The translations under genes were made by a program, and so were the position numbers. A stretch of 64,000 nucleotides of DNA from the NCBI GenBank assembly GCA_022376925.1, contig JAIOJX010000032.1, positions 201,434,939-201,498,938 of the forward strand. The letters are read 5' to 3'. The notes under the pieces were generated by a model. That model had not been told where the DNA came from, searched no databases, and was given only the letters and a program-made list of their open reading frames with translations. Within the stretch, counting starts at the first letter, position 1; every line of letters begins with the position of its first letter. The stretch is from Tragulus kanchil. Its lineage: Eukaryota; Chordata; Mammalia; Artiodactyla; Tragulidae. This document shows, one piece after another, positions 22,693 through 34,485 of this stretch.

Positions 22693-23213
22693 ACACAGCA
22701 TAGGAAAAATGGCAAATGACCTATTATACAGTGCACAATTTTGATCTGTCTCCCCACAGGTAACGTTAATTTTGATCCTATCATTAAGATGGTTACATTA
22801 CCACCTAACATTCTCACTTGTTTTCTTTTCATAATTAAGTATTGTATGGGAAAGTCCTTTCAAATTATATAAATAGCCAGTTCTTTGCCAAAATTTCAAT
22901 TAATTCATTTATTTATTTATATCAGTATGAAATAATGAATTTCTAATTTTTTCAATGGATCATAATCCATTACTATCATTGTTTGTTTAGCAGCCTCACT
23001 GAGAGATGCTGACCCAATAAACTACACATATTGATAATGTACAACTCTTTTGACAGATGCATACATCTGTAAATCTGTCACTATAATCAAGTTAGTTAAA
23101 CTTATCCATCACCCCCAAAAAGCTCTGATGCCCCTTGGTAATTCCAGCTCCATTCCTCCATATACCTGCCATCTCCAGAAAATCGCTCATCTGTTTTCTA
23201 TCAGCAGAGCCTA

Positions 23214-23523
23214 GTGAAAGTGAAAGTCGCTCAGTCATGTCCAACTCTCTGCAACCCATGGACAAGCCATAGAATTCTCCAGGCAAGAATACTGGACTGG
23301 GTAGTCTTTCCCTTCTCCAGGGCATGTTCCCAACCTGAGGATCAAATCCAGGTCTCCCACATTGCAGGTGGATTCTTTACCATTTGAGCCACCAGGGAAA
23401 CCCAAGAACACTGGAGTGAGTAGTCTATCCCTTCTCCAGGGGAACCTCTGACCTAGGAATCGAGCCAGAGTCTCCTGCATTACAGCTGGATTCTTTGCCA
23501 GCTGAGCTACAAGAGAATCCTAA
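23214..23523 (-). mobile_element. Bov-tA SINE with doubled head, in L1; second copy 24353-24662
   Basis: Reverse orientation: gtgaaagtcgctcagtcatg, ccatagaattctccaggcaagaatactgg, ccacattgcaggtggattctttacc, ttgagccaccagggaaaccc, then a second partial unit aacactggagtgagtagtc..tcctgcattacagctggattctttgcc. Inserted in L1 3' UTR sequence. Confidence 0.92.
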
Positions 23524-24352
23524 TACAGCCTAGAAATACAGAGTTTTACATAAGTGGAATCACATTGTTTTTTTATCTAGGCATTTTCATTGAACATAAG
23601 TTTTCTGAGATCCATCAAGTTGTTGCATATATCAACAGTTGATTCTTTTTTCTTACTGAGTAGTATTTCATTGCATAAATATATTAATACCACAATTTAT
23701 TTATTCATCAGCTGATATTCATTTGCAATGTTTTCAGCTTTGAAATATAAATAAAGCTGACTAAACATTCATGTTCAGGTCTTTGTACAGGCATGGTTTC
23801 ATTTTCTTACAGGCAGATACTTAGGAATGTAATGGTTAAGTTGTATGGCAGGTATATGTTTAACTTCTTAAGAAATTAAACTGTTTTCTAAAGTGGTTGT
23901 ACCATTTTACATTCCTACCAACCATGTATGGGAGTTCCTCCACATCCTCCCAATGCTTGGTATAATAAGTCTTTTTCATTTAGTCATTCTAATAGATGTG
24001 GAATTGTAGTTCATTATGGTTTAAATCTGTGTTTGCCTAAGACTAATGATATTGAAAATCTTTTCAAGTGTTCATCTGTCATCTCTGTATCTTCTTTGCT
24101 GAAACATCAATCTTTTGTCTATTTTTAATGAATTGTCTGTTTTTTTATTATTCTTACTCTTTTTATAATATTTCATACTCCATATGATAATGTACAACTC
24201 TTTTGACAGATGCATACATCTGTAAATCTGTCACTATAACTTATCTTCCATCACCCCCAAAGCTCTGATGCCCTTGGTAATTCCAGCTCCATTCCTCCAT
24301 ATACCTGCCATCTCCAGAAAATCGCTCATCTGTTTTCTATCAGCAGAGCCTA

Positions 24353-24662
24353 GTGAAAGTGAAAGTCGCTCAGTCATGTCCAACTCTCTGCAACCCATGG
24401 ACAAGCCATAGAATTCTCCAGGCAAGAATACTGGACTGGGTAGTCTTTCCCTTCTCCAGGGCATGTTCCCAACCTGAGGATCAAATCCAGGTCTCCCACA
24501 TTGCAGGTGGATTCTTTACCATTTGAGCCACCAGGGAAACCCAAGAACACTGGAGTGAGTAGTCTATCCCTTCTCCAGGGGAACCTCTGACCTAGGAATC
24601 GAGCCAGAGTCTCCTGCATTACAGCTGGATTCTTTGCCAGCTGAGCTACAAGAGAATCCTAA
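24353..24662 (-). mobile_element. Second copy of the Bov-tA SINE of 23214-23523
   Basis: Carried by tandem duplication 5, offset 1139. Confidence 0.92.
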
Positions 24663-24975
24663 TACAGCCTAGAAATACAGAGTTTTACATAAGTGGAATC
24701 ACATTGTTTTTTTATCTAGGCATTTTCATTGAACATAAGTTTTCTGAGATCCATCAAGTTGTTGCATATATCAACAGTTGATTCTTTTTTCTTACTGAGT
24801 AGTATTTCATTGCATAAATATATTAATACCACAATTTATTTATTCATCAGCTGATATTCATTTGCAATGTTTTCAGCTTTGAAATATAAATAAAGCTGAC
24901 TAAACATTCATGTTCAGGTCTTTGTACAGGCATGGTTTCATTTTCTTACAGGCAGATACTTAGGAATGTAATGGT

Positions 24976-27232
24976 TAAGTTGTATGGCAGGTATATGTTT
25001 AACTTCTTAAGAAATTAAACTGTTTTCTAAAGTGGTTGTACCATTTTACATTCCTACCAACCATGTATGGGAGTTCCTCCACATCCTCCCAATGCTTGGT
25101 ATAATAAGTCTTTTTCATTTAGTCATTCTAATAGATGTGGAATTGTAGTTCATTATGGTTTAAATCTGTGTTTGCCTAAGACTAATGATATTGAAAATCT
25201 TTTCAAGTGTTCATCTGTCATCTCTGTATCTTCTTTGCTGAAACATCAATCTTTTGTCTATTTTTAATGAATTGTCTGTTTTTTTATTATTCTTACTCTT
25301 TATATATTCCATATAGAAAGTATTTTATCAGATATATGATTTGCAAATATTTTCTCCCAAGTGTGTGGCTTGTCTTTCCTTCCTTTTAACATTTTTCCAA
25401 AAAAACTTTTTTTAATTTTAATGAAGTAAAATTTACAACTTTTTTCCTTCATGGATCACGCTTTTGGTGCTGTATCTAAGAAATATTTGTCTAACCCAAA
25501 TTACAACTATTTTCCCATATGTTCCCTTCTAAAAGTGTTCTGTTTTCAAGGTTTTACATTTGGCTGTGTGATCTACTTGGAATCCATTTTTCTATGTGGA
25601 GTGACATATGAGTCAAAGTTCAACTTAGCATATGAATATCTAATTGTTCATATGAATATCTAATTATTCCAGCATGATTTGCTGAAAAGACAAACCCTTC
25701 TACATTGAACTGTCTTTTCACCATTGTAAAAAATTCATTGTTCATATTATGTGAGGGTCTATTTTGGATCCTCTAATCCATTCCATAGATCACTGTGTCT
25801 ATCTTTACACCCATACCACACTATCTTGATTACTACACTTTTATAGTAAGTCTTAAAATCATAAAGTTTTAGTCTTCAACTTTGTTGTCCTTTCTCAGTG
25901 TTATTTTCTAGAACTGACTCTAAAACTCTCTGCAATCTTATATAAACGTGAGAATCAGCATATCAATTTCTTTAAAAAAGGCTGCTGGGATTTTGACTGG
26001 GACTGTTATGAATCTATAAACGTATTTAGGGAAAACAGACATCTTAACAATATTGAGTCTTCCAACCCATGAACGTGATTGTCGTTGTTGCTGTTGTTCA
26101 TGATCGCTAAGTTGTATGGCAGGTATATGTTTAACTTCTTAAGAAATTAAACTGTTTTCTAAAGTGGTTGTACCATTTTACATTCCTACCAACCATGTAT
26201 GGGAGTTCCTCCACATCCTCCCAATGCTTGGTATAATAAGTCTTTTTCATTTAGTCATTCTAATAGATGTGGAATTGTAGTTCATTATGGTTTAAATCTG
26301 TGTTTGCCTAAGACTAATGATATTGAAAATCTTTTCAAGTGTTCATCTGTCATCTCTGTATCTTCTTTGCTGAAACATCAATCTTTTGTCTATTTTTAAT
26401 GAATTGTCTGTTTTTTTATTATTCTTACTCTTTATATATTCCATATAGAAAGTATTTTATCAGATATATGATTTGCAAATATTTTCTCCCAAGTGTGTGG
26501 CTTGTCTTTCCTTCCTTTTAACCTTTTTCCAAAAAAACTTTTTTTAATTTTAATGAAGTAAAATTTACAACTTTTTTCCTTCATGGATCACGCTTTTGGT
26601 GCTGTATCTAAGAAATATTTGTCTAACCCAAATTACAACTATTTTCCCATATGTTCCCTTCTAAAAGTGTTCTGTTTTCAAGGTTTTACATTTGGCTGTG
26701 TGATCTACTTGGAATCCATTTTTCTATGTGGAGTGACATATGAGTCAAAGTTCAACTTAGCATATGAATATCTAATTGTTCATATGAATATCTAATTATT
26801 CCAGCATGATTTGCTGAAAAGACAAACCCTTCTACATTGAACTGTCTTTTCACCATTGTAAAAAATTCATTGTTCATATTATGTGAGGGTCTATTTTGGA
26901 TCCTCTAATCCATTCCATAGATCACTGTGTCTATCTTTACACCCATACCACACTATCTTGATTACTACACTTTTATAGTAAGTCTTAAAATCATAAAGTT
27001 TTAGTCTTCAACTTTGTTGTCCTTTCTCAGTGTTATTTTCTAGAACTGACTCTAAAACTCTCTGCAATCTTATATAAACGTGAGAATCAGCATATCAATT
27101 TCTTTAAAAAAGGCTGCTGGGATTTTGACTGGGACTGTTATGAATCTATAAACGTATTTAGGGAAAACAGACATCTTAACAATATTGAGTCTTCCAACCC
27201 ATGAACGTGATTGTCGTTGTTGCTGTTGTTCA
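24976..27232 (+). repeat. Tandem duplication 6: 24976-26107 and 26108-27232
   Basis: Direct copies at offset 1132. The first copy ends ..gttgctgttgttca then tgatcgc, and restarts taagttgtatggcagg. The second continues into gtcgctaagccgtgtccg. The first 325 nt also occur at 23838-24163, so that piece is present three times. Confidence 0.95.
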
Positions 27233-27288
27233 GTCGCTAAGCCGTGTCCGATTCCTTCCTAGGGATTGCAGCAGGCTTCCCTATCCTG
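27211..27288 (-). mobile_element. Bov-tA/BovB 3'-end fragment
   Basis: gtcgttgttgctgttgttcagtcgctaagccgtgtccgattcc followed by gcagcaggcttccctatcctg is the antisense Bov-A 3' end, inserted in L1. Partial and full copies at 26079-26107 and 28314-28391 come from the tandem duplications. Confidence 0.75.
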
Positions 27289-27336
27289 TATCATGACCAT
27301 AATATATTTCTCTATTTATTGTCTTCTTTAATTTCT

Positions 27337-27604
27337 TTTTTTTTTTGGCCTCCTTTATTGGTTTTTATTTATTTGTTTTCATCCATCTTTATTCTTTGGC
27401 CTGTGTGGGCCTCCCATTGCAGTGGCCTCTCTCGTGGCCAAGCACTGGCTCTGGGCGCATGCACTCCAGAGTGCTGGCTCCTAATTGGACACACCCATCT
27501 AGCCACTCCATAGCATCTGGGATCTTCCTGGGCCAGGGATCAAACCGGTGCACCCTGCACTGCAAGGTGGACTCTTTACCTACTGGACCACCAGGGAAGC
27601 CTGG
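27337..27604 (-). mobile_element. CHR-related SINE with 16-bp perfect TSD; second copy 28440-28707
   Basis: Reverse orientation: T-run, ggcctcctttattggttttt, ttttcatccatctttattctttgg, aagcactggctctgggcgcatgc, gggatcaaacc, ctggaccaccagggaagcc. Inserted in L1. The 16-mer gtcttctttaatttct lies at 27321-27336 and again at 27605-27620. This form lacks the C-rich block. Confidence 0.93.
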
Positions 27605-27754
27605 GTCTTCTTTAATTTCTCTCAGCAATGTTTTGATTCATATATATCATTTCAGAGATTCCTCTTAAGTAAATAATCTGGGACATAGGAAAAAGCCTTA
27701 TGAACAGAGATATTCAACACAGTGCCAATTATAATAGAAAAACATACATGTAAA

Positions 27755-27942
27755 TGTGAGAAAGTCACTCAGTCATGTCTGCCTGTTTGCAACCCATGGA
27801 CAAGCCAAGGGATTCTCCAGGCAAGAATACTGGAGTGGGTAGCCATTCCTTCTCCAGGGGATCTTCCCAACCCAGGAATTGAACCCAGGTCTCCTGCATT
27901 GGCAGGCAGATTCTTAACCAGCTGAGCTACAAGGGAAGCCCA
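27755..27942 (-). mobile_element. Bov-tA SINE; further copies 28858-29043 and (partial) 30040-30170
   Basis: gagaaagtcactcagtcatgtc, ggattctccaggcaagaatactgg, atcttcccaacccaggaattg, ctgagctacaagggaagccc. In the 28858-29043 copy the 12-mer catacatgtaaa flanks it (28846-28857 and 29044-29055), which is the true TSD; at 27943 the right flank is damaged by the junction. Confidence 0.93.
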
Positions 27943-28439
27943 TACATAAAGTCCAAAAAAAGGATTCGTACCAGGCGAGACATACTGGAGTGGGTAGCCA
28001 TTTTCATCTAATCCATTCCATAGATCACTGTGTCTATCTTTACACCCATACCACACTATCTTGATTACTACACTTTTATAGTAAGTCTTAAAATCATAAA
28101 GTTTTAGTCTTCAACTTTGTTGTCCTTTCTCAGTGTTATTTTCTAGAACTGACTCTAAAACTCTCTGCAATCTTATATAAACGTGAGAATCAGCATATCA
28201 ATTTCTTTAAAAAAGGCTGCTGGGATTTTGACTGGGACTGTTATGAATCTATAAACGTATTTAGGGAAAACAGACATCTTAACAATATTGAGTCTTCCAA
28301 CCCATGAACGTGATTGTCGTTGTTGCTGTTGTTCAGTCGCTAAGCCGTGTCCGATTCCTTCCTAGGGATTGCAGCAGGCTTCCCTATCCTGTATCATGAC
28401 CATAATATATTTCTCTATTTATTGTCTTCTTTAATTTCT

Positions 28440-28707
28440 TTTTTTTTTTGGCCTCCTTTATTGGTTTTTATTTATTTGTTTTCATCCATCTTAATTCTTT
28501 GGCCTGTGTGGGCCTCCCATTGCAGTGGCCTCTCTCGTGGCCAAGCACTGGCTCTGGGCGCATGCACTCCAGAGTGCTGGCTCCTAATTGGACACACCCA
28601 TCTAGCCACTCCATAGCATCTGGGATCTTCCTGGGCCAGGGATCAAACCGGTGCACCCTGCACTGCAAGGTGGACTCTTTACCTACTGGACCACCAGGGA
28701 AGCCTGG
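28440..28707 (-). mobile_element. Second copy of the CHR-related SINE of 27337-27604
   Basis: Carried by tandem duplication 7; one substitution (atcttaattc for atctttattc). Confidence 0.9.
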
Positions 28708-28857
28708 GTCTTCTTTAATTTCTCTCAGCAATGTTTTGATTCATATATATCATTTCAGAGATTCCTCTTAAGTAAATAATCTGGGACATAGGAAAAAGCC
28801 TTATGAACAGAGATATTCAACACAGTGCCAATTATAATAGAAAAACATACATGTAAA

Positions 28858-29043
28858 TGTGAGAAAGTCACGCAGTCATGTCTGCCTGTTTGCAACCCAT
28901 GGACAAGCCAAGGGATTCTCCAGGCAAGAATACTGGAGTGGGTAGCCATTCCTTCTCCAGGGGATCTTCCCAACCCAGGAATTGAACCCAGGTCTCCTGC
29001 ATTGGCAGGCAGATTCTTAACCAGCTGAGCTACAAGGGAAGCC
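28858..29043 (-). mobile_element. Second copy of the Bov-tA SINE of 27755-27942, with intact TSD
   Basis: Both flanks carry catacatgtaaa, so this copy preserves the original locus best. Confidence 0.92.
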
Positions 29044-31159
29044 CATACATGTAAAGAGAGATACATCCTAAAAGTAGAAAAAGGGTTTATTACAGAACAG
29101 TCACCCAGTGCAGTATTAAGTAGCCATTCTAAAAGATCACGAAGATTATTATAACAACATGGAAAACGCTAAAGATGGCATACTAAATGATACAACAGGA
29201 AAGGGTTGAAGACAGCATATAACTTTGAATTGGTGAAATTATAATTTTTCTTGAATCTCTAAATTGTTATAACCACTGCTTTAATAAATGTTTTCTATTT
29301 TTAAGTGTGATATAACTCACCATAAATTTCACCATTTTAGAATAAACAATTCAGTGGTTTTTACTATATTCACTTAAGTTGTGTAACTATTAATATCACC
29401 ACTATCTAATTCTAGAACATGTACATTGTTTTATTTTTTAAAAATCAATTATAATATTTTAGTCACACTTTATATATATAAACATCTTTCTTGAAGTCTT
29501 TGAAATAGTCTTCATTCAACTTATCAGTACTCGTTAACAGGTGACACAGGGTGTAACTGCCCAGTATATATGAGTCTCCTATTATCCTGGGTTTTACGAA
29601 CACTCAAGTTCAGTTAATAATTTCATATTAAAATGAGGATCACACAAGATGCCAAATGACTTGTCAGTACGATGCAAGCACAGATGGGTCCCTGATTTAT
29701 AATTTTCACATACTCTATAATCATTTGCTTCTATTTGAATTGTTGATTTGCTATATCAGCATATGATATAGGCTACTGAGAAACAGAACCGCCTATCACA
29801 CATTCTGTAATAGCAGTTGGTCCTCAGCAGTAAAGTACACACATCACCTCACCTGAACCAGGTAGGAGCCTCGGGTAGGTATCATCCTCCTCTCCATTGC
29901 ACAGGGCTGGGAATGGAGGCTCAAAAGAAGTTAGGGGCCTTGCTAGGGTTACTCAGCCAGGAAACGGAAAGCCAGGGTTTGAGTCATTGTCTTCTGACTC
30001 CAAAACTCATCCCTTTCTGGTAGACTCTGCTGAAAGTCATTCTTCCAGGCAAGAATACTGGAGTGGGTAGCCATTCCTTCTCCAGGGGATCTTCCCAACC
30101 CAGGAATTGAACCCAGGTCTCCTGCATTGGCAGGCAGATTCTTAACCAGCTGAGCTACAAGGGAAGCCCATACATGTAAAGAGAGATACATCCTAAAAGT
30201 AGAAAAAGGGTTTATTACAGAACAGTCACCCAGTGCAGTATTAAGTAGCCATTCTAAAAGATCACGAAGATTATTATAACAACATGGAAAACGCTAAAGA
30301 TGGCATACTAAATGATACAACAGGAAAGGGTTGAAGACAGCATATAACTTTGAATTGGTGAAATTAAAATTTTTTCTTGAATCTCTAAATTGTTATAACC
30401 ACTGCTTTAATAAATGTTTTCTATTTTTAAGTGTGATATAACTCACCATAAATTTCACCATTTTAGAATAAACAATTCAGTGGTTTTACTATATTCACTT
30501 AAGTTGTGTAACTATTAATATCACCACTATCTAATTCTAGAACATGTACATTGTTTTATTTTTTAAAAATCAATTATAATATTTTAGTCACACTTTATAT
30601 ATATAAACATCTTTCTTGAAGTCTTTGAAATAGTCTTCATTCAACTTATCAGTACTCGTTAACAGGTGACACAGGGTGTAACTGCCCAGTATATATGAGT
30701 CTCCTATTATCCTGGGTTTTACGAACACTCAAGTTCAGTTAATAATTTCATATTAAAATGAGGATCACACAAGATGCCAAATGACTTGTCAGTACGATGC
30801 AAGCACAGATGGGTCCCTGATTTATAATTTTCACATACTCTATAATCATTTGCTTCTATTTGAATTGTTGATTTGCTATATCAGCATATGATATAGGCTA
30901 CTGAGAAACAGAACCGGCCTATCACACATTCTGTAATAGCAGTTGGTCCTCAGCAGTAAAGTACACACATCACCTCACCTGAACCAGGTAGGAGCCTCGG
31001 GTAGGTATCATCCTCCTCTCCATTGCACAGGGCTGGGAATGGAGGCTCAAAAGAAGTTAGGGGCCTTGCTAGGGTTACTCAGCCAGGAAACGGGAAAGCC
31101 AGGGTTTGAGTCATTGTCTTCTGACTCCAAAACTCATCCCTTTCTGGTAGACTCTGCTG
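28915..31159 (+). repeat. Tandem duplication 8: 28915-30023 (ragged to 30039) and 30040-31159
   Basis: Direct copies at offset 1125-1126. The first copy ends ..tagactctgctg then aaagtcattctt, and the restart is ccaggcaagaatactgg. The second continues cccctccaaacacac. Small differences lie near the ends (gaaacggaaagccag/gaaacgggaaagccag; cagaaccgcc/cagaaccggcc). Confidence 0.95.
29056..29560. other. AT-rich intronic sequence with a probable L1 relic (second copy 30182-30686)
   Basis: About 29290-29430 reads ataactcaccataaatttcaccattttag..aacaattcagtggttttt..ttcacttaagttgtgtaac, the wording of an old L1 3' region. No exon is seen. Confidence 0.5.
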
Positions 31160-33174
31160 CCCCTCCAAACACACTGTTAAACATTCTTCACGAATTAGAA
31201 GGAAGAAGTCCCGGTGGCCAATGCCTGCTATGGGCCCTCAATGCTGCGCTCCCCACATGCTCACAACACCCCCACTCCCATGCCAGTGATTTCCCATGAC
31301 TAGGCCACATGGCTGACATGGCACCTGGAGGGTTTGGGTCCCCAGGAGTCCTTCCAGTAAGCCAGCTAACATCAAGATGAGGAACAAATTCATGAGCACT
31401 GCAGACATGGGACAAGATCACAGGGCTGCACAGCCCAGGGAGGCAGATCACAAAGGGGCAGGACACTGGCCATGTTGGGAAAAGGGACACAGCCTTCAGT
31501 AAAAACCCTCCAAAAGTCCCCACCAGCCCAGTATGAAATACAAACTCTTACCAGGCCCATCATGATGGCTGCATCTCTTACCCTCTCATTCACTCCCTCT
31601 CCCCAACCACAGCCATCAGTCTTGCACCAGCCCCCGCCCCCAGTCTCTGAGCAGGCAGCTTCACCACTCCTCTCTCTTTCTCACCTGTCAGAATCTTTTC
31701 AGCTGGCCCCCGGCCTTGGTCCCCTCAGGTTTTCCTAGTCCCTGCCTGGCCCATGCTCCTCTCCTCGCCCCCTCTCCCCTTCCAGAGGATGCAGCTGCTG
31801 CCCACCTCAGAACCAACAGCAGCCCAGAGCTCATCCCCAGCACGCCTCCTCACCCTCCCATTTTCTGAACCTCCCTTGGGAAAAACTAAGTTCCTGCGCA
31901 GGCTGCAGCTCTGGGGCCACGGTCACCCGCTCTGCTCTGGGCCAGACCACGAAAGCGGGGAAGCCCCACAGACTCGGCCAGGTTGTGGCCACACTTGGCT
32001 CGGATCCACAGTGGGAAAGGCCCAAAAACCCTTTTTTATGTTTTTATAGGCTACTGAGAAACAGAACCGCCTATCACACATTCTGTAATAGCAGTTGGTC
32101 CTCAGCAGTAAAGTACACACATCACCTCACCTGAACCAGGTAGGAGCCTCGGGTAGGTATCATCCTCCTCTCCATTGCACAGGGCTGGGAATGGAGGCTC
32201 AAAAGAAGTTAGGGGCCTTGCTAGGGTTACTCAGCCAGGAAACGGGAAAGCCAGGGTTTGAGTCATTGTCTTCTGACTCCAAAACTCATCCCTTTCTGGT
32301 AGACTCTGCTGCCCCTCCAAACACACTGTTAAACATTCTTCACGAATTAGAAGGAAGAAGTCCCGGTGGCCAATGCCTGCTATGGGCCCTCAATGCTGCG
32401 CTCCCCACATGCTCACAACACCCCCACTCCCATGCCAGTGATTTCCCATGACTAGGCCACATGGCTGACATGGCACCTGGAGGGTTTGGGTCCCCAGGAG
32501 TCCTTCCAGTAAGCCAGCTAACATCAAGATGAGGAACAAATTCATGAGCACTGCAGACATGGGACAAGATCACAGGGCTGCACAGCCCAGGGAGGCAGAT
32601 CACAAAGGGGCAGGACACTGGCCATGTTGGGAAAAGGGACACAGCCTTCAGTAAAAACCCTCCAAAAGTCCCCACCAGCCCAGTATGAAATACAAACTCT
32701 TACCAGGCCCATCATGATGGCTGCATCTCTTACCCTCTCATTCACTCCCTCTCCCCAACCACAGCCATCAGTCTTGCACCAGCCCCCGCCCCCAGTCTCT
32801 GAGCAGGCAGCTTCACCACTCCTCTCTCTTTCTCACCTGTCAGAATCTTTTCAGCTGGCCCCCGGCCTTGGTCCCCTCAGGTTTTCCTAGTCCCTGCCTG
32901 GCCCATGCTCCTCTCCTCGCCCCCTCTCCCCTTCCAGAGGATGCAGCTGCTGCCCACCTCAGAACCAACAGCAGCCCAGAGCTCATCCCCAGCACGCCTC
33001 CTCACCCTCCCATTTTCTGAACCTCCCTTGGGAAAAACTAAGTTCCTGCGCAGGCTGCAGCTCTGGGGCCACGGTCACCCGCTCTGCTCTGGGCCAGACC
33101 ACGAAAGCGGGGAAGCCCCACAGACTCGGCCAGGTTGTGGCCACACTTGGCTCGGATCCACAGTGAAAGGCCCA
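30892..33174 (+). repeat. Tandem duplication 9: 30892-32044 and 32045-33174
   Basis: Direct copies at offset 1152-1153. The end of the first copy is corrupted (cagtgggaaaggcccaaaaacccttttttatgttttta) against the second (cagtgaaaggcccagagcaac). The first 260 nt are also in duplication 8, giving three copies. Confidence 0.95.
31535..31760 (+). mobile_element. Possible L2 relic; second copy 32687-32912
   Basis: tatgaaatacaaactcttaccaggcccatcatgatggctgcatctcttacc..cactccctctcccc resembles the L2 3' UTR order, very diverged. Confidence 0.4.
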
Positions 33175-34258
33175 GAGCAACAGAGCTCCCAATGTTAGGG
33201 ACAAAGATGTGACCGTCCTCCAGTGGGGTGGCCTCCTCCCCATGGCCCCGTCCCCGCTCACTTCTCTGAAGGGACTGGACAGGCAGATCCTAAGAAGGAC
33301 TCCATGTGGGCACCCAGAGCAGAGGCTTTTCCTGCACAACCAATCAAAACTGGAATCACCGATTCCCTCAACAGAAGCCTCGTGCCCATCACAATATCCA
33401 GAGCCCCCCACCACCACTGCGGCCCCTTTCCCTACACTCTCCAAGAGGAGCTGCTGACCGCTGCTTCCATGAGGAACTGAGCATGCTACCAAGAGGTGAA
33501 ATCAAATAATGCAGGGGGCAGACCATCGTCCTAGAGGATGTCGCCCCAGGCCAGACATCCAGGGCTACCACAGACTCCTCCTGGCTCTCAAGGCCTCCCT
33601 GGGTCCCCTTCAAGGTTGCCCAAAGGGGCCACTGACAAGGGCCTGCATGGCTGGACCAAGATATAAAGAGGACCCCAGCACAATTTCTGGATCTGGGCTC
33701 TGCCTGGTCTCTGCTTTCTAAGCCCACAGGATAGGCCGGCCTGAGGGGAAGACGGTTGGCCGCAGCCGGACATTGACGTCCAGTCTGCAAACTAGGCTGA
33801 GGTGTGCAGAGCACTAGCTCAGCAGAGCAAGGGTGGTCTGAGGAGATGCCATAGTGACATTCCAGTCAAAGGAGAGGCCCGGCGAAATGGCCACTGAGGC
33901 CCCTTTGGCAGGTGGTCCTTGAGGAACCCCATCAAGGATCCAACGCTTTGTCAATGCCTGAAAGCAAAACAAACTCCTGTGGAGTGTGAGGTATGACAGC
34001 CCAAAAGTGGACATTTATACACCCAGCACCGCCTCACGCTTGGTTGTTAGTAGTGTGGGATTTTCATCACCAAATTACAAATTCCAAGAGCATATCACAC
34101 ACGGAAAATCCCAGAGCATTCAGCTGGGAAGGAAGAGAAGCAGGTGTCTGAAGGGCAACTCTGCGAGACACTACAGAGTGAGTGACCATGGGGACATTTT
34201 GTGTCCGTTTCCAGTAATAATCAAGAAGGACAACGCAATAACATTTTAATTAAGTTAC
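33175..34258. other. Unique intronic sequence
   Basis: No exon or repeat could be recognised. The open frames here are short and featureless. Confidence 0.45.
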
Positions 34259-34485
34259 TAACGTTTATTCATACTTTCTATGTTTTGGCCTTAGTCCAAA
34301 GACTTTATATGGGTATTAGCTCATTTAATTCCATAACCATCCTATAAGGTAGGCACAATTATTACTCTGCTTTAGAGATGAAGAAGCAATGGCTCAGAAA
34401 GGTTAACTATCTTGGTCCAGAGCACTCAGCTAAGACCTAAGCCCAGGCAATCTGGCTGAAAGACTGCACACTCTTTAACCACAAT
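34259..34485 (-). mobile_element. MIR SINE relic
   Basis: gtattagctcatttaattccataaccatcctataaggtagg..ttattactctgctttagagatgaagaagcaatggctcagaaagg is the MIR antisense order. Confidence 0.75.

Larger units (their letters stand above)
23033..25301 (+). repeat. Tandem duplication 5: 23033-24184 and 24186-25301
   Basis: Direct copies. The offset falls from 1153 at the start to 1139 further in, because the first 100 nt of the second copy lack about 14 bases (caagttagttaaa reduced to nothing, cccccaaaaagc to cccccaaagc). The end of the first copy is also altered (cttactctttttataatatttcatactcc against cttactctttatatattcc). Confidence 0.95.
23060..27690 (-). mobile_element. L1 LINE, antisense: 3' UTR and 3' part of ORF2, broken by SINEs
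   Basis: Reading the plus strand gives antisense L1 in the expected order: 3' UTR pieces (ccatcacccccaaaaagctctg, tttcattgcataaatatattaata, aaactgttttctaaagtggttgt, ccacatcctcccaatgcttgg), then ORF2 complement (cagatatatgatttgcaaat, tttctcccaagtgtgtggc, tgatttgctgaaaagacaaa, ttttgactgggactgttatg, cttaacaatattgagtcttcc). It is an old L1 with many stops. It is interrupted by Bov-tA at 23214-23523, a Bov-type piece at 27211-27288 and a CHR-related SINE at 27337-27604. Tandem duplications 5-7 repeat parts of it up to three times, and a further copy runs at 28007-28840. Confidence 0.85.
26904..29050 (+). repeat. Tandem duplication 7: 26904-27947 (plus ragged tail to 28006) and 28007-29050
   Basis: Direct copies at offset 1103. 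The first copy runs to ..gggaagcccatacat and is then followed by about 60 nt of scrambled SINE-like sequence (aggattcgtaccaggcgagacatactggagtgggtag) before the restart tctaatccattcc. Differences at 27391/28494 and 27773/28876. Confidence 0.94.

Noticed and set aside
23033..33174. CRISPR-like or regularly spaced repeat array
   Set aside because: Repeats are kilobase-long, the spacing reflects overlap joins, and the DNA is mammalian.
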